Notes: generated by a model not told the origin, from the sequence alone. A DNA stretch of 64,000 nucleotides from Erwinia sp. OLFS4 (GCF_002752165.1 NZ_MOMB01000045.1:115037-179036), one strand, 5' to 3'; counted from the stretch's first letter, positions 11,866 through 22,375 are shown. Translations and numbers: made by a program.

Positions 11866-12759
11866 TTAACGGCGTTTTTCGGCAAAAACGTCATCGATTC
11901 TGACAGAAAGATTTAACCATTCCGGATGGCGTGCCGCCAGACACTGAAAAAGCACTTCGGCAAAGGCGCAACCAATCACCCGATCGAGTACTTCTGCACT
12001 GCCTGGCAGTCCCGGTGAGGTGGGTAACAGCACCGTCAGGTCTGCCAGTCGGGATAACGCTGATGAGGCGGTGCCGGTAACCAGCGCCAGCCGTGCGCCA
12101 TGCTGGCTGGCACAGCGTGCCGCCCATAGCGTTGGCGGCGTACTGCCGGAATGTGATACCACCAGCGCCAGATCCTGCTCATTCAGCAGCGACGCAAGGG
12201 TAACCTGGGTATGATACTCCTCGCAAAAACGGACCGGCAGTCCAAGCCGCACCAGCCGCATATAAAGCACCTGGCATACTGCCGCGGACTCTCCGGCCCC
12301 CAGCAATAAAATATTTCGCGCTGTTGCCAGCGCCGGAATCAGATCCGTTAGCGTCGTGCTGGCGCTTAATATGCGTGCCATGGCCTGTGCCCGCAGTGCG
12401 ACGGCCGACATCACCCGGCTGGCTATCTGACCATCAAGATCGTTGTCATCACCCTGACTGGCTGTTGCCAGCGGGTCGTCAGGGACGTTTTCCGCCAGTA
12501 GTGCTTTACGCATCTCTTTCAGGCCAGGGTAGCCGAGTTTGCGCGACAGGCGGTCAATACTTGAGCGACTGGCGCCGGAACGCTGTGACAGATCTGAGGA
12601 AGTAATAATGCCTATTTCGTAGTGCGGAATGCCAAGCAGCTGCGTAACGATGCGCTGTTCCGCCGGGAATAAGTTTACTGCCGCCACCCGTGCGGCAAAG
12701 CTGGGGGCCGCAGTTACCGACGGGCTGCTCAGCGTCTGGTACTCTTTTTCTTGTGACAC
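11866..12759 (-). CDS. RpiR/MurR-family transcriptional regulator
   Basis: Predicted sugar-phosphate-responsive regulator of the divergent transport locus. Of 297 residues, the N-terminal part has an RpiR-type helix-turn-helix (ITSSDLSQRSGASRSSIDRL, about residues 52-71). The C-terminal SIS domain begins near residue 120 and has ILLLGAGESAAVCQVLY and VVSHSGSTPPTLWAA, the phosphosugar-binding loop. It starts with GTG behind GAGGG. It lies 118 bases from the binding-protein gene on the other strand, the classic arrangement of a local regulator. The effector is probably a phosphorylated intermediate made by the FGGY kinase; this is inference. Confidence 0.9.
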   Translation of the reverse strand: MSQEKEYQTLSSPSVTAAPSFAARVAAVNLFPAEQRIVTQLLGIPHYEIGIITSSDLSQRSGASRSSIDRLSRKLGYPGLKEMRKALLAENVPDDPLATASQGDDNDLDGQIASRVMSAVALRAQAMARILSASTTLTDLIPALATARNILLLGAGESAAVCQVLYMRLVRLGLPVRFCEEYHTQVTLASLLNEQDLALVVSHSGSTPPTLWAARCASQHGARLALVTGTASSALSRLADLTVLLPTSPGLPGSAEVLDRVIGCAFAEVLFQCLAARHPEWLNLSVRIDDVFAEKRR

Positions 12760-12853
12760 ATGATGTCCCTCACATTTATATAAAACACTAATTGCGACAC
12801 GTTATGTTCCGCATTAGGGTGGTCAAACCTTAATCAATGCTTCATTTGATACG

Positions 12854-12869
12854 CACTTAACGATAAGTG
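12854..12869 (+). repeat. inverted repeat at the ribosome site of the sugar-binding-protein gene
   Basis: CACTTA-ACGA-TAAGTG is a perfect 6+6 inverted repeat ending at the GGAG ribosome site of the gene at 12878. As RNA it could mask the ribosome site; as DNA it could be an operator half of the RpiR-type regulator. Confidence 0.5.
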
Positions 12870-12877
12870 GAGAACCT

Positions 12878-13828
12878 ATGAAACAGTTTGTGTCAAATAG
12901 TATGACGGTTTGCTGCCTGCTGGCAACGTTAACCTTGTCCCTCTGTTCGTTTGTCTCGCAGGCCAAAACCCCCAGGCTGGTGGGGGTGACGGTGGTGGAT
13001 CTGGGAAATCCGTTCTTTGGCGCCATTACGCATAATATTGAACAACAGGTAGCCGCCAGTATGCCGGGTGCAAAAACTCTGGTGGTTTCCGGTGACTATG
13101 ATTTGGGTAAACAGTCGACGCAGTTTGATAATTTCATTCAGGCTGGGGCCGATATCATTATTGTTTCCGCCATCGATTCGCAGGCAATCAGCGCCGCAGT
13201 CCGGCGCGCCCGTGCGGCCGGTATTGTTGTGGTTGCTATTGATAATACGGCGGATGGTGCTCAGGCAACGGTGACCACCAATAATGTGCTGGCCGGCCAG
13301 CAATCCTGCGCTTATCTGGCGCAACGCCTGAAAGGTAAAGGCAACATGCTAATCATTAACGGTCCGCAGGTGTCCGGTGTGAAAGATCGTGTCAAAGGCT
13401 GTGAAGAGGCGCTGAAACCATACCCGGATATTCATATTCTTTCGGATAATCAGAACGGGGTAGGAACACGTGATGGTGGGTTAAACGTCGCCACCGGCCT
13501 GCTGACCGCACATGATAACGTGAATGCCATCTTTACCATTAACGATCCTTCAGCCATTGGCGCTGACCTGGCGGCCCGGCAATTACAGCGTCAGGGCATT
13601 CTGATCGCCACCGTCGATGGTTCGCCCGACATTGAAGATGCTTTAAAAAATCCAACCTCAATTGTTGCCTCCTCTGCTCAGCGTCCGGCTGAACTGGCGA
13701 AGGTTGCAGTGCAAACGGCATTGCAACTGTTTAATCAGTCAGCCCCTGCGCAACCCAATCAGATGGTGTCACCCCAGCTGGTTACGCGTGACAACATCAG
13801 TAGCTATCAGGGCTGGAAAAGTCAGTGA
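12878..13828 (+). CDS. periplasmic sugar-binding protein of an ABC transporter (RbsB-like)
   Basis: A 316-residue periplasmic-binding-protein type I fold (Peripla_BP_4). A signal peptide of about 29 residues ends at SQAK. The mature start RLVGVTVVDLGNPFFGAI is typical of ribose- and galactose-type binding proteins. Later motifs are VSAIDSQAISAAVRRARAAGI, VVAIDNTADGA and a hinge segment with FTINDPSAIGA. It is the first gene of a five-gene locus and faces a divergent RpiR regulator. The ligand cannot be read from sequence; a pentose, tetritol or similar sugar is likely because of the adjoining kinase and aldolase. Confidence 0.92.
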   Translation: MKQFVSNSMTVCCLLATLTLSLCSFVSQAKTPRLVGVTVVDLGNPFFGAITHNIEQQVAASMPGAKTLVVSGDYDLGKQSTQFDNFIQAGADIIIVSAIDSQAISAAVRRARAAGIVVVAIDNTADGAQATVTTNNVLAGQQSCAYLAQRLKGKGNMLIINGPQVSGVKDRVKGCEEALKPYPDIHILSDNQNGVGTRDGGLNVATGLLTAHDNVNAIFTINDPSAIGADLAARQLQRQGILIATVDGSPDIEDALKNPTSIVASSAQRPAELAKVAVQTALQLFNQSAPAQPNQMVSPQLVTRDNISSYQGWKSQ

Positions 13829-13888
13829 CCGGCGTTCGCTACACCGTCAGACAGTTAAATACATTTATTCACAGGTGAGGATACTGAT

Positions 13889-14767
13889 ATGCCCGTTGTT
13901 TCTTTAGACCGACTGTTGTCTCATGCCCGCCAGCATAACTATGCCGTTGGTGCTTTTGTTAGCATGAATATTGAAATTATTCAGGCGGCTATCCGCGCTG
14001 CGGAGAAAAAGAATTCGCCGGTCGCCATTCGTATTCATCCGGACAGCAGACAAATTACCCGCTTTGATACCCTGACGACGGTGGCAAGGCAGCTGGCGGC
14101 AGAGGCCAGCGTGCCGGTGGCATTCAGTCTCGATCATGGCGCCTGCCTTGCGGATACCATTGATGCGATTCGTGCCGGTTGTACCAGCGTGATGCTTGAT
14201 GCTGCGGAATTACCGCTGGATGAAAATATTCGTCAGGTGAAGCAGGTGGTGGAGGTGGCAAAACCGCTGAATATTCTGGTAGAAGCGGCGGTGGGTAATA
14301 TGGAACATGGAGCGGTGCAGGGGCAGGACGATCTGGCTACCGTTGACGAAGCGGTCAGGCTGGTACGGGAGAGCGGCGCAACTATTCTGGCACCGGCTAT
14401 TGGTAACGTGCACGGTTCCGCCCACGGAGAAGTAAAGGCGACCCCTAACCTTGCTATCGAACGTATTGCCGAACTGCATCAGGCCACCGGCGTACCGATC
14501 TGCCTGCATGGCGGGTCGGGAACGCCACCTGCCCAGATGAAAGCGGCGCGTGAGGCGGGCGTGGCGCTGGTTATTTTGTTTACCGATATCATTACGGCGT
14601 ATAACCGCGAGCTGCAGCGGGTACTGAATGAAAATTCCATAGGGATTGCAATTATTGACGCGCTGGTGCCGGCGCAGCACGCTGCTCAGGCCGTTATTGA
14701 AGAAAAAATGGATGATCTTGGTTCCAGCGGCCAGGGGCGGGCATTTATGCAGTGGCTGGCGGAGTAA
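13889..14767 (+). CDS. class II fructose-bisphosphate-type aldolase (GatY/KbaY-like)
   Basis: A zinc-dependent DHAP aldolase family member of 292 residues. The zinc and catalytic elements are in order: SLDHG (about residue 81), EAAVGNMEHG (about 134), GNVHGSAHGE (about 172) and CLHGGSGTP (about 205). The enzyme should cleave a ketose phosphate to DHAP plus an aldehyde. It is encoded between the binding protein and an FGGY kinase, with the kinase ATG six bases after its stop. The substrate is unknown; tagatose or fructose bisphosphate would be the family default, but FGGY partners point elsewhere. Confidence 0.93.
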   Translation: MPVVSLDRLLSHARQHNYAVGAFVSMNIEIIQAAIRAAEKKNSPVAIRIHPDSRQITRFDTLTTVARQLAAEASVPVAFSLDHGACLADTIDAIRAGCTSVMLDAAELPLDENIRQVKQVVEVAKPLNILVEAAVGNMEHGAVQGQDDLATVDEAVRLVRESGATILAPAIGNVHGSAHGEVKATPNLAIERIAELHQATGVPICLHGGSGTPPAQMKAAREAGVALVILFTDIITAYNRELQRVLNENSIGIAIIDALVPAQHAAQAVIEEKMDDLGSSGQGRAFMQWLAE

Positions 14768-14772
14768 CAGCG

Positions 14773-16275
14773 ATGATTGCGCAGCCTGTGTTGCTCGGGA
14801 TTGATATTGGCACCACCAATTTCAAAATTGTCGCCGTCACTCCGCAGGGTGAAACGCTGGTTGTGGTGCGGCGTGCGATGGTGATCGACCGTCCATCGCC
14901 TGGGGCTGCCGGGTTTAATATTCCTGCGCTTAACCGTCATCTGGTCGAGGGGCTGCGTGAACTGGTGACGCAGCTTGGACCGGGTAATCTTGGTAATCTT
15001 GCCGCCGTTAGCGTAACCAGCATTGGTGAAAGTTTTCTTGGCGTGGATGCCAACGGCGAGGTCATCACCCCCTGTCCTGCGTGGTATGACCGGCGTACCG
15101 TGCCACGTCAGCAGGCAATCCCGCTGGAGGCAGCATGCTGGTATAACATTACCGGCATGGTGGATGATGACATTTACACTGCCTGCCGCCTATGGTGGTG
15201 GCGGCGGCAATCTGCTGACCATTTCCGGCGTGTCCGTCGTTGGCTGATGGTGGCCGATTATGTGGTGTATTTGCTCAGCGGTAATTATGTCACCAGTCCG
15301 TCGCTGGCGGCGCGCAGCGGGCTGGCCGATCGTCATCATGGCTGCTGGTCGCCCACATTGCTGCAGGCATTATCTCTGTCTGAGCAGGTGTTACCGCAGC
15401 TGAAAGCAGCGGCGCAGACAGCCGGGGTGCTCAATCGTCAGATGGCCGCGCTGAGCGGACTGCCTGCCGGGCTGCCGGTTATTCATGCCGGTCACGATCA
15501 CCCCTGTGCGGGATTTGGCTGTGGGTTAGTTGACAGCGGACAGTTTATTGATTCCACCGGGACCTCAGAAGCGCTGAAAACGGTTGTCACGCGTCCATTG
15601 AGCTGGCAGGAGGTAGGGAACGGTGACTATGACTGTTATCCCCATGTTATCCCCGGCTGCTGGTTACTGTCCGGCCATATTCCATCATCAGGGAGTTTCC
15701 TTGACTGGCTGGTGCGCATGCTGTCCGGACCGTCACCACAGCCGGCACAGCGTGACTGGCTGTGGCAACAAGCCGCTGCTTCCCCCGCCGGGGCACAGGG
15801 GGTCCGTGTGGCTCCTTTTCTTGAAGGCAGTGGCGCCCCCTGGAACCAGCGTGATGCCCGCGCCAGTTTGACGGCGATTGGTGACGATTGCGCTGCCGGC
15901 GATTTGTTACGTGCCGGGGTGGAATCACTGGCAGCCTGGCTTGAAATCAACTTCACGCGTTTTATGCAGATCACCGGCCAGTCTACTGATGCACTGACGC
16001 TGACCGGCGGTGGTGCGCGCCAGACGCTCAGCAATCAGATTAAAGCCGCGATGCTGCAGAAAACCTGTCTGATTCCCCAGGTTGAAGAGGCCGCCGGACT
16101 GGGGGCCGCCCTGGTCGGTGGTCTCGCCGTGGGGGTATTTGATACTGCCCATCAGGCGGCACAACGTCCGGCAATTTTGCAACAAACACTGTCTCCCGAT
16201 GCCCGGCTTAGTGCTCAGTACGCCGCTTTGCGGCCGCGGCTGACGGATACGCTGCAGCTGAGGAAATCGCCATGA
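14773..16275 (+). CDS. FGGY-family carbohydrate kinase
   Basis: A 500-residue sugar kinase of the FGGY family (xylulose, ribulose, glycerol and LsrK-type enzymes). The N-terminal ATP-binding turn is [15 protein letters not shown]. The catalytic aspartate is in [12 protein letters not shown]. The C-terminal actin-like turn is [15 protein letters not shown] chose ATG 14773 because GGAG lies eight bases upstream; an in-frame GTG at 14752 would sit inside the aldolase gene. Its end overlaps the ATPase gene by four bases (ATGA). The sugar specificity cannot be assigned. Confidence 0.93.
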   Translation: MIAQPVLLGIDIGTTNFKIVAVTPQGETLVVVRRAMVIDRPSPGAAGFNIPALNRHLVEGLRELVTQLGPGNLGNLAAVSVTSIGESFLGVDANGEVITPCPAWYDRRTVPRQQAIPLEAACWYNITGMVDDDIYTACRLWWWRRQSADHFRRVRRWLMVADYVVYLLSGNYVTSPSLAARSGLADRHHGCWSPTLLQALSLSEQVLPQLKAAAQTAGVLNRQMAALSGLPAGLPVIHAGHDHPCAGFGCGLVDSGQFIDSTGTSEALKTVVTRPLSWQEVGNGDYDCYPHVIPGCWLLSGHIPSSGSFLDWLVRMLSGPSPQPAQRDWLWQQAAASPAGAQGVRVAPFLEGSGAPWNQRDARASLTAIGDDCAAGDLLRAGVESLAAWLEINFTRFMQITGQSTDALTLTGGGARQTLSNQIKAAMLQKTCLIPQVEEAAGLGAALVGGLAVGVFDTAHQAAQRPAILQQTLSPDARLSAQYAALRPRLTDTLQLRKSP

Positions 16276-17846
16276 CTCAACCTTTGCTTGAGATGCGCCA
16301 GATAGGAAAAACCTTTGGTTCGGTCAGGGCGCTGTACCGCGTTGATCTGCGTATCTACGCCGGCGAAGTCCATGCGCTAATGGGGGAGAACGGTGCCGGG
16401 AAGTCCACTCTGATGAAAATTTTGTCGGGGGCTTATAGCGCTGATGCTGGCGGTGAATTTATTGTCGAAGGACAGCCGGTGCGTATAGCCAATCCGCAGG
16501 ATGCCCGTCGTCTGGGGATTGCCGTTATTTATCAGGAACTTTCGCTGGCAGCGAATCTGACCGTGGCGGAAAACATGATGCTGGGCAATGAACAGAGCAA
16601 ACGTGGTCTGATCCAGCGTAAGCCGATGGCGGCACGTTGCCAGACCATCCTGACGCGCCTTGGGGCTGATTTTTTTCCGCAAACCCGGGTGGCAACACTG
16701 TCAGCGGCGCAGCGACAGCAGGTTGAAATTGCCCGGGCGCTCTGTAGTGAGGCGCGCATTCTGGTGATGGATGAACCCACGACAACGCTTTCAGCGCGCG
16801 AAACCGATTTTCTGTTTGCTCTGGTGAAACAACTGCGGCGCGAAGGGCTGGCTATCATCTATATCTCACACCGCATGGAAGAGATTTATTCGCTGGCCGA
16901 TCGCTGCTCAGTTCTGCGTGATGGCCATTATATTGGCACCCTGGAAAAAGAGCATATTACAGCGGGTAAGTTAATCAGCATGATGGTCGGACGCGATCTG
17001 GGCGAATTTTATCGGGCGACGCCTAAAATGCGGCCTGATGGAGAAACCATGCTGACGGTCAACAAGCTGACCGATGGCAAGCGGTTACAACCCTGTTCGC
17101 TGACGCTACGAGCTGGAGAGGTGGTGGGGCTGGCTGGCCTGGTTGGTGCCGGCCGCACCGAGCTGGCGCGGCTGATTTACGCCGCGGATAGCGCCAGCGC
17201 CGGTGAGGTGGTTATGCAGGGCAGGCCGCTGCGTCTGCGCCATCCGGCGGATGCGCTGAAAGCAGGCATTGTCTACCTGACGGAAGACCGGAAAGGGCTG
17301 GGGCTTTTTCTGGATATGAGCATTGCGGAAAACATCAATATCGCGGTGCTGGATCGCGACGCCCTGCCCGGTGGTCTGAGGCGTTTTCGCCCGGGCCGTT
17401 TGCGAGCATAGCAGGCGATACATGACCTGCGTATTAAAGCGGCCTCCAGCGCGACCGCAGTGGGTGGGCTGTCCGGCGGTAACCAGCAAAAAGTGTTGCT
17501 GGCTCGCCTGTTGTCGCTGGCTCCAAAGGTACTGATTCTTGATGAGCCAACGCGTGGTGTTGATATCGGCGCAAAATTTGAAATTTATAAACTGATTGGC
17601 CAGCTGGCGCACAGCGGAGTGGCGATACTGCTGATCTCCAGCGAGCTGACAGAAATTGTTGGTCTGTCAGACCGGGTTATGGTGATGCGTGAAGGTGAAC
17701 TGGTCGCGACGCTTGAACATCCGCCATTTACTCAGGAAGCGATTATAGCCATCGCCACCCAAAGCGTTATGCCGGACGACAGCGCACAACCCGCTTCGTT
17801 ATCGGATGCATCCGCAAACTCTCAGGAGAATAGCTATGAGTCATGA
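16272..17846 (+). pseudogene. RbsA-type sugar ABC transporter ATP-binding protein interrupted by an in-frame TAG
   Basis: A duplicated ATPase that would power sugar import; the full frame would give about 524 residues, the normal RbsA/XylG size. The first half is complete: GENGAGKST at 38-46, the signature [13 protein letters not shown] and Walker B LVMDEP. The second half has the usual degenerate GLVGAGRTE. Codon 380 (17409-17411) is TAG. The same frame then resumes with good family sequence ([24 protein letters not shown]) to 17844-17846. There is no frameshift, only one stop codon, so the truncated product lacks the second signature and Walker B. It may be a recent nonsense mutation, an amber codon that is suppressed, or a sequencing error. 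Confidence 0.88.
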
Positions 17847-18837
17847 ATCTGATACGCTGATGCCACAGTCTTCAGCCGGCCAAGGTGCCCGCTGGTCAGC
17901 GCGTAGCGGGTTGAGAACGCTGGGCATGTTGCCGGTACTGGCAGCGCTTTGTGTTGCTTTTACCCTCGCAACTGACCGGTTTCTCTCTCTTGGCAACTTG
18001 CTGATTGTTCTGCAACAGGCGTCAATCAATCTGGTGCTGGCCTGTGGCATGACCTTTGTTATCCTGACGGGAGGAATTGATCTCTCGGTGGGGTCGGTGC
18101 TGGCAGCAACCGCAATGATCGCCCTGATTACCTCGCTAGACCCGACACTGATGATGTTTGCAATACCGGCAGCTTTGCTGACGGGGATGGTGCTGGGAGT
18201 GATTAACGGTACGTTAATTGCGGCGATCCGCCTGCCGCCGTTTATCGTCACCCTTGGCGCATTGACCTCGATTCGCGGTATCGCGCGTTTGATGGGGCAT
18301 GATTCAACGGTATTTAACTCCAGCCTGAACTATGCCGCATTGGGTAATCAGAGCATTTTTGGTATCCCCTGGCTGGCAGTGATTGCCCTTAGCGTGGTGA
18401 TCGGTTCATGGTTTATTTTACGGCGTACTGTGCTGGGCGTTCACATTTATGCAATTGGCGGTAACCTCGATGCGGCTCGTCTGACCGGCATAAAAACCGG
18501 TCGGGTACTGCTGTTTGTTTATGCCCTTTCTGGCTTACTGGCGGGACTGGGTGGCGTGATGGCTTCCTCCAGGTTGTATGCCGCTAACGGTTTACAGCTT
18601 GGCCAGGCTTATGAACTGGATGCCATTGCGGCGGTCATTCTGGGAGGAACGTCGTTTGTTGGCGGCATTGGGTCGGTGTGGGGAACGCTGATTGGCGCGC
18701 TGATTATTGCGGTTCTGTCGAATGGACTGATACTGAACGGGGTGCCGGATGTCTGGCAGTATATTATCAAGGGGCTGATTATTATTGTTGCCGTAGCGTT
18801 AGACCGCTTTCGGCTGGACAGCGGCGCTCGCACCTGA
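17836..18837 (+). CDS. sugar ABC transporter permease (RbsC-like)
   Basis: An inner-membrane permease of 333 residues with about eight to ten hydrophobic helices. [20 protein letters not shown] and the EAA-like loop region [20 protein letters not shown] are typical of RbsC/XylH permeases. The start ATG 17836 follows AGGAGAA and overlaps the ATPase end by 11 bases, so translation of the permease may depend on ribosomes passing the upstream TAG. A strong hairpin without T-run follows (18837-18873). Confidence 0.93.
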   Translation: MSHESDTLMPQSSAGQGARWSARSGLRTLGMLPVLAALCVAFTLATDRFLSLGNLLIVLQQASINLVLACGMTFVILTGGIDLSVGSVLAATAMIALITSLDPTLMMFAIPAALLTGMVLGVINGTLIAAIRLPPFIVTLGALTSIRGIARLMGHDSTVFNSSLNYAALGNQSIFGIPWLAVIALSVVIGSWFILRRTVLGVHIYAIGGNLDAARLTGIKTGRVLLFVYALSGLLAGLGGVMASSRLYAANGLQLGQAYELDAIAAVILGGTSFVGGIGSVWGTLIGALIIAVLSNGLILNGVPDVWQYIIKGLIIIVAVALDRFRLDSGART

Positions 18838-18873
18838 ACGCCGGCGGCGTGTCGGTATACCGCTGCCGGCGTT
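18837..18873. terminator. long GC-rich hairpin between convergent permease and yghB genes
   Basis: AACGCCGGC (18837-18845) pairs perfectly with GCCGGCGTT (18865-18873) and extends inward by about four pairs. No T-run follows on either strand, so it may act as a bidirectional barrier or a Rho-assisted stop rather than a classic terminator. Confidence 0.5.
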
Positions 18874-18890
18874 AGCGCGAACTTCAGGGT

Positions 18891-19553
18891 TCAGGATTGA
18901 GCGCGTTTTTTACGCTTAATGATCATGGCGATACTGCCGAACAGGCTGATACAGAGTAATGCAACCGGAATCACCATCAGAATCGCCATTACCTGATCCT
19001 GGTGACGTTTAATAAACGGCACCTGGCTGATGGTATAACCGAGGGCGATAACAATGCCGACCCAGAGAAAACCGCTCAGCCAGTTGAACAGCTGAAAACG
19101 GGTATTTTTAAGGCCGGAAATGCCGGCAAGTGTTGGTAACAGCGTGCGGACAAAAGCCAGAAAACGCCCGACCAGCAGGGCCATCAGACCATGACGATGG
19201 AACAGATTCCAGGCCCGCTGATGATATTGTGCCGGCAGGTGTAACAGCCAGCTTTTGACCAGTCGGGTATTCCCCAGCCATCGTCCTTGCAGGTAACCCA
19301 GCCAGCAGCCTAGGCTGGCGGCGGTCGTCAGAATCACCATGGTGGGGACCACCTCCATGACGCCTCTGGAAATCATGGCGCCGGCCAGTAAAAGCAGACT
19401 GTCACCGGGCAGAAAAGCAGCGGGTAACAACCCGTTTTCAAGCAGCAGCACCACAAACATGATGCCATACACGACCCATAGTACCTGGGGATTGCCGAGC
19501 GCGGCAAAATCCTGATGCCACATTGCCCGCACAATCTCATGCATTACACTCAT
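18891..19553 (-). CDS. yghB: DedA-family inner membrane protein YghB
   Basis: A 220-residue DedA/VTT membrane protein needed in E. coli, redundantly with YqjA, for cell division, envelope integrity and Tat export. It matches YghB closely: [35 protein letters not shown] and [20 protein letters not shown], with the acidic and arginine residues important in DedA proteins. It lies next to metC and exbBD as in E. coli, which supports YghB over YqjA. It probably has its own promoter in the 173 bases after metC. Confidence 0.94.
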   Translation of the reverse strand: MSVMHEIVRAMWHQDFAALGNPQVLWVVYGIMFVVLLLENGLLPAAFLPGDSLLLLAGAMISRGVMEVVPTMVILTTAASLGCWLGYLQGRWLGNTRLVKSWLLHLPAQYHQRAWNLFHRHGLMALLVGRFLAFVRTLLPTLAGISGLKNTRFQLFNWLSGFLWVGIVIALGYTISQVPFIKRHQDQVMAILMVIPVALLCISLFGSIAMIIKRKKRAQS

Positions 19554-19726
19554 TTTTTATCCTGAATTAGCTGCATTAAACCCTCATCCTTCACGGGCTA
19601 TGGCCCAAACCTGCCGGACAATAATACCATTGCAGCGGCAAACATGTTGGTGTCAGGGACACTCCTTCAGCGGAACCGTCAACCGTTAGTTTTCCGTTTA
19701 GCTATTTTACCGTGCAGGCCACGATA

Positions 19727-20926
19727 TTACCGTGCCGTTGCACGAATTCTCTCCAGGCCGGCGGCCAGATCGGCGATCAGGTCATCAATATGTTCCAGAC
19801 CAATATGTAATCGTACCAGGGTGCCGCTGAAATCTACACCACCTGCCGGACGTATGGCGGCAATCTCTTCAGGCTGACTGGCAAGGATCAGCGATTCAAA
19901 TCCTCCCCATGAATAGGCCATACGAAAATGGGTGAATTTATCCAGAAATTCCGTCAGCTGAGCGTCGCTAAGCCGCTGTTTCAGAATGAATGAGAACAGG
20001 CCGCTGCTGCCGTTAAAGTCACGCTGCCAGAACGCATGGCCTTTACTTTGTGCCAGTGCCGGGTGATTGACCCGCGCGACGTCTGGCTGGTCCGCCAGCC
20101 AGTTTGCCACGGCCAGACCGCTTTCTTCATGCTGGCGCAGGCGAACCGCGAGGGTACGCAGTCCGCGACTGGCCATATAAGCGGTATCAGCATCAACCAT
20201 TTGTCCCATCAGATAAGCATTTTCGCGCAGCTGTGGCCAGCAGCGTTCATTGGCTACCGCAGTGCCGATCATGGCATCGGAATGGCCGATCAGGTATTTG
20301 GTGCCGGCCTGAATAGAAATATCGACACCCAGCGCCAGTGGCTGGAACAGTACCCCGGCCGCCCAGGTGTTATCGAGCATAATTACCGCATCGGGTGCTG
20401 TGCGGCGTACCGCGGCAACAATTGCCGGCACATCCTGTATTTCCATAGTGATCGAGGCGGGCGATTCCAGAAATACCACGCGCGTTTCTGGCCGAATCAG
20501 TCCGGCAATCTGCTCGCCGATATTGTGATCAAACCAGGTGGTTTCCACCCCGATTTTACGCAGAATTTTATTGCATAAATCCTGCGTCGGTTCATAAACC
20601 GCACCGCTCATCAGAATGTGATCGCCGCTGCTGACAAAAGCCAGAATGGCGTTAGCAACGGCTGCGGCCCCGCAGGGAAAAAGGTAGCAACCGGCACCGC
20701 CTTCAAGCTCGGCCATCGCATCCTGCAGTGCAAAGTGGGTCAGGGTACCGCGGCGGCCATAAAACAGTTCGCGTGCGCTGCGTCCGGCGGTGGCCTGCTT
20801 TTTATCGGCGACGGTGTCAAAAATCAGTGAGGACGCGCGCTGAATAACGCTGTTTACTGCGCCTTGTGTATAGCGACTGTCACGCCCGGCGGAAACCAGC
20901 GTGGTTTCAATTTTTTTACTCGGCAT
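19727..20926 (-). CDS. metC: cystathionine beta-lyase
   Basis: A PLP enzyme converting cystathionine to homocysteine, pyruvate and ammonia. I place the start at 20926 ([16 protein letters not shown]), which gives 399 residues against 395 in E. coli. Motifs are [24 protein letters not shown] and the PLP lysine in [16 protein letters not shown]. The frame is open 69 bases further, adding [17 protein letters not shown], which has no counterpart in E. coli MetC. Neither start has a strong ribosome site. The gene is divergent from exbB; the shared region has a Fur-like site, and a MetJ box is not evident. Confidence 0.95.
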   Translation of the reverse strand: MPSKKIETTLVSAGRDSRYTQGAVNSVIQRASSLIFDTVADKKQATAGRSARELFYGRRGTLTHFALQDAMAELEGGAGCYLFPCGAAAVANAILAFVSSGDHILMSGAVYEPTQDLCNKILRKIGVETTWFDHNIGEQIAGLIRPETRVVFLESPASITMEIQDVPAIVAAVRRTAPDAVIMLDNTWAAGVLFQPLALGVDISIQAGTKYLIGHSDAMIGTAVANERCWPQLRENAYLMGQMVDADTAYMASRGLRTLAVRLRQHEESGLAVANWLADQPDVARVNHPALAQSKGHAFWQRDFNGSSGLFSFILKQRLSDAQLTEFLDKFTHFRMAYSWGGFESLILASQPEEIAAIRPAGGVDFSGTLVRLHIGLEHIDDLIADLAAGLERIRATAR

Positions 20927-21082
20927 GCTAAACAGGCTCTGTGATTGACAGGTATTGGCTGAGGGTAACACGCCCGCTGGCGTCGGCATATTCATCAGCG
21001 GTAAAAGACCGGTACTTTCAGTAAAAAACTGTGGGCACAGGGTGCCAGTTCCATGGAATCAGGTGCAAAGTGTAAATACTAA

Positions 21083-21097
21083 TGAGAACTACTATCA
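21083..21097 (+). promoter_or_regulatory. Fur-like box in the metC-exbB intergenic region
   Basis: TGAGAAC-T-ACTATCA matches the 7-1-7 Fur consensus TGATAAT-N-ATTATCA at 11 of 14 positions. It overlaps the -35 of the promoter whose -10 is TATGAT (21115-21120, 17-base spacing). This fits Fur repression of exbBD in iron-rich cells. Confidence 0.65.
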
Positions 21098-21163
21098 ATT
21101 CACTATGGTTTTGGTATGATCCGCGCTGGAAATTCTAAAGCAGAATAACGTTGGAGACACAGC

Positions 21164-21898
21164 GTGACGAATGACTTAATGCAGACGGACCTTTCTGTCT
21201 GGGGCATGTACCAGCATGCGGACATCATTGTAAAAATAGTCATGATCGGGTTATTGCTCGCTTCCGTCGTGACCTGGGCGATTTTTTTCGGCAAATTTAC
21301 CGAATTAAGCAGCGCCAGAAGACGCATTAAAAATGAACAGAATGCGCTGGCTGACGCCCGCTCGCTCGATCAGGCTGAGGCTACCAGCAGCCAGTTTCAC
21401 CGTAACAGTCTGGCGCAAAGGCTGATTAAAGAAGCGAAAGACGAACTGGCGTTATCACAGGGCAGTCAGGACAACGAAGGCATTAAAGATCGTACCAGCT
21501 TTCGTCTCGAACGGCGGGTAGCGGCTTTTAGTCGACATGCCGGACGCGGTAATGGATTTCTGGCTACTATTGGCGCGGTGGCGCCTTTTGTTGGGTTGTT
21601 TGGCACCGTCTGGGGCATCATGAATAGTTTTATTGGTATTGCCCAGACGCAAACCACCAATCTGGCGGTGGTGGCCCCCGGCATTGCTGAAGCACTGCTG
21701 GCAACCGCCGTCGGGCTGGTTGCAGCGATTCCTGCCGTGGTGATTTACAATATATTCGCCAGGATGATTGCCGGTTACAAAGCCACACTGGGTGACGTTG
21801 CGGCGCAAATTTTGCTGCTGCAGAGCCGCGATCTTGACCTGGCCGCGTCAGCTCAGAACGTGCAGTCGCCAGCGACCCAGAAGCTGCGCGTGGGGTAA
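21164..21898 (+). CDS. exbB: TonB-system energising protein ExbB
   Basis: A proton-channel component of the ExbB-ExbD-TonB complex that drives outer-membrane siderophore and cobalamin uptake. At 244 residues it is the same length as in E. coli. There are three membrane segments; [17 protein letters not shown] and the pore helix [21 protein letters not shown] are characteristic. The start is GTG behind TTGGAGA. exbD follows after four bases. The receptor it would serve in this window is FhuE-like at 52.6 kb. Confidence 0.97.
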   Translation: MTNDLMQTDLSVWGMYQHADIIVKIVMIGLLLASVVTWAIFFGKFTELSSARRRIKNEQNALADARSLDQAEATSSQFHRNSLAQRLIKEAKDELALSQGSQDNEGIKDRTSFRLERRVAAFSRHAGRGNGFLATIGAVAPFVGLFGTVWGIMNSFIGIAQTQTTNLAVVAPGIAEALLATAVGLVAAIPAVVIYNIFARMIAGYKATLGDVAAQILLLQSRDLDLAASAQNVQSPATQKLRVG

Positions 21899-21902
21899 GT
21901 GT

Positions 21903-22325
21903 ATGGCAATGCGCTTGAATGACGACCTTGACGGTGATGGCGAAATGCATGAAATCAACGTGACGCCTTTTATTGACGTCATGCTGGTTTTGCTGATTAT
22001 TTTTATGGTTGCCGCGCCGCTGGCCACGGTTGATGTGCGGGTCAACCTGCCCGCTTCGACCAGTGCGCCGCAGCCGCGTCCGGAGAAACCGGTCTATTTG
22101 TCGATTAAAGCAGACAAACAGTTGTTTCTGGGTAACGATCAGGTGACAGCGGATACCCTGGTCAGCGTGCTGAATGCCCGGACCGAAGGGAAAAAGGACA
22201 CCACCATTTTTTTCCAGGCAGATAAAAGCGTGGACTATGAAACGTTAATGGGTGTCATGGACCAATTGCGTCAGGCCGGCTATCTGAAAATTGGTCTGAT
22301 GGGAATGGAAACGGTGTCACACTAA
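21903..22325 (+). CDS. exbD: TonB-system energising protein ExbD
   Basis: Partner of ExbB; 140 residues, 141 in E. coli. A single N-terminal helix carries the essential aspartate in TPFIDVMLVLLIIFM (about residue 25), followed by a periplasmic domain with KPVYLSIKADKQLFLGN. The start ATG 21903 gives MAMRLNDDLDGDGEMHEINV, matching E. coli. The upstream open frame belongs to exbB and is ignored. A symmetrical terminator follows. Confidence 0.97.
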   Translation: MAMRLNDDLDGDGEMHEINVTPFIDVMLVLLIIFMVAAPLATVDVRVNLPASTSAPQPRPEKPVYLSIKADKQLFLGNDQVTADTLVSVLNARTEGKKDTTIFFQADKSVDYETLMGVMDQLRQAGYLKIGLMGMETVSH

Positions 22326-22345
22326 TCTCCACGTGATTTGCAGAC

Positions 22346-22375
22346 AAAAAACCCATGCCAAAGCATGGGTTTTTT
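22346..22375. terminator. bidirectional terminator between exbD and the MFS gene
   Basis: ACCCATGC (22351-22358) and GCATGGGT (22363-22370) pair perfectly around CAAA. They are flanked by five A on the left and five T on the right, so it works in both directions for the convergent genes. Confidence 0.9.

Noticed and set aside
16272..17846. Frameshift as cause of the split ATPase gene
   Set aside because: Both parts are in the same frame; only a single TAG separates them.
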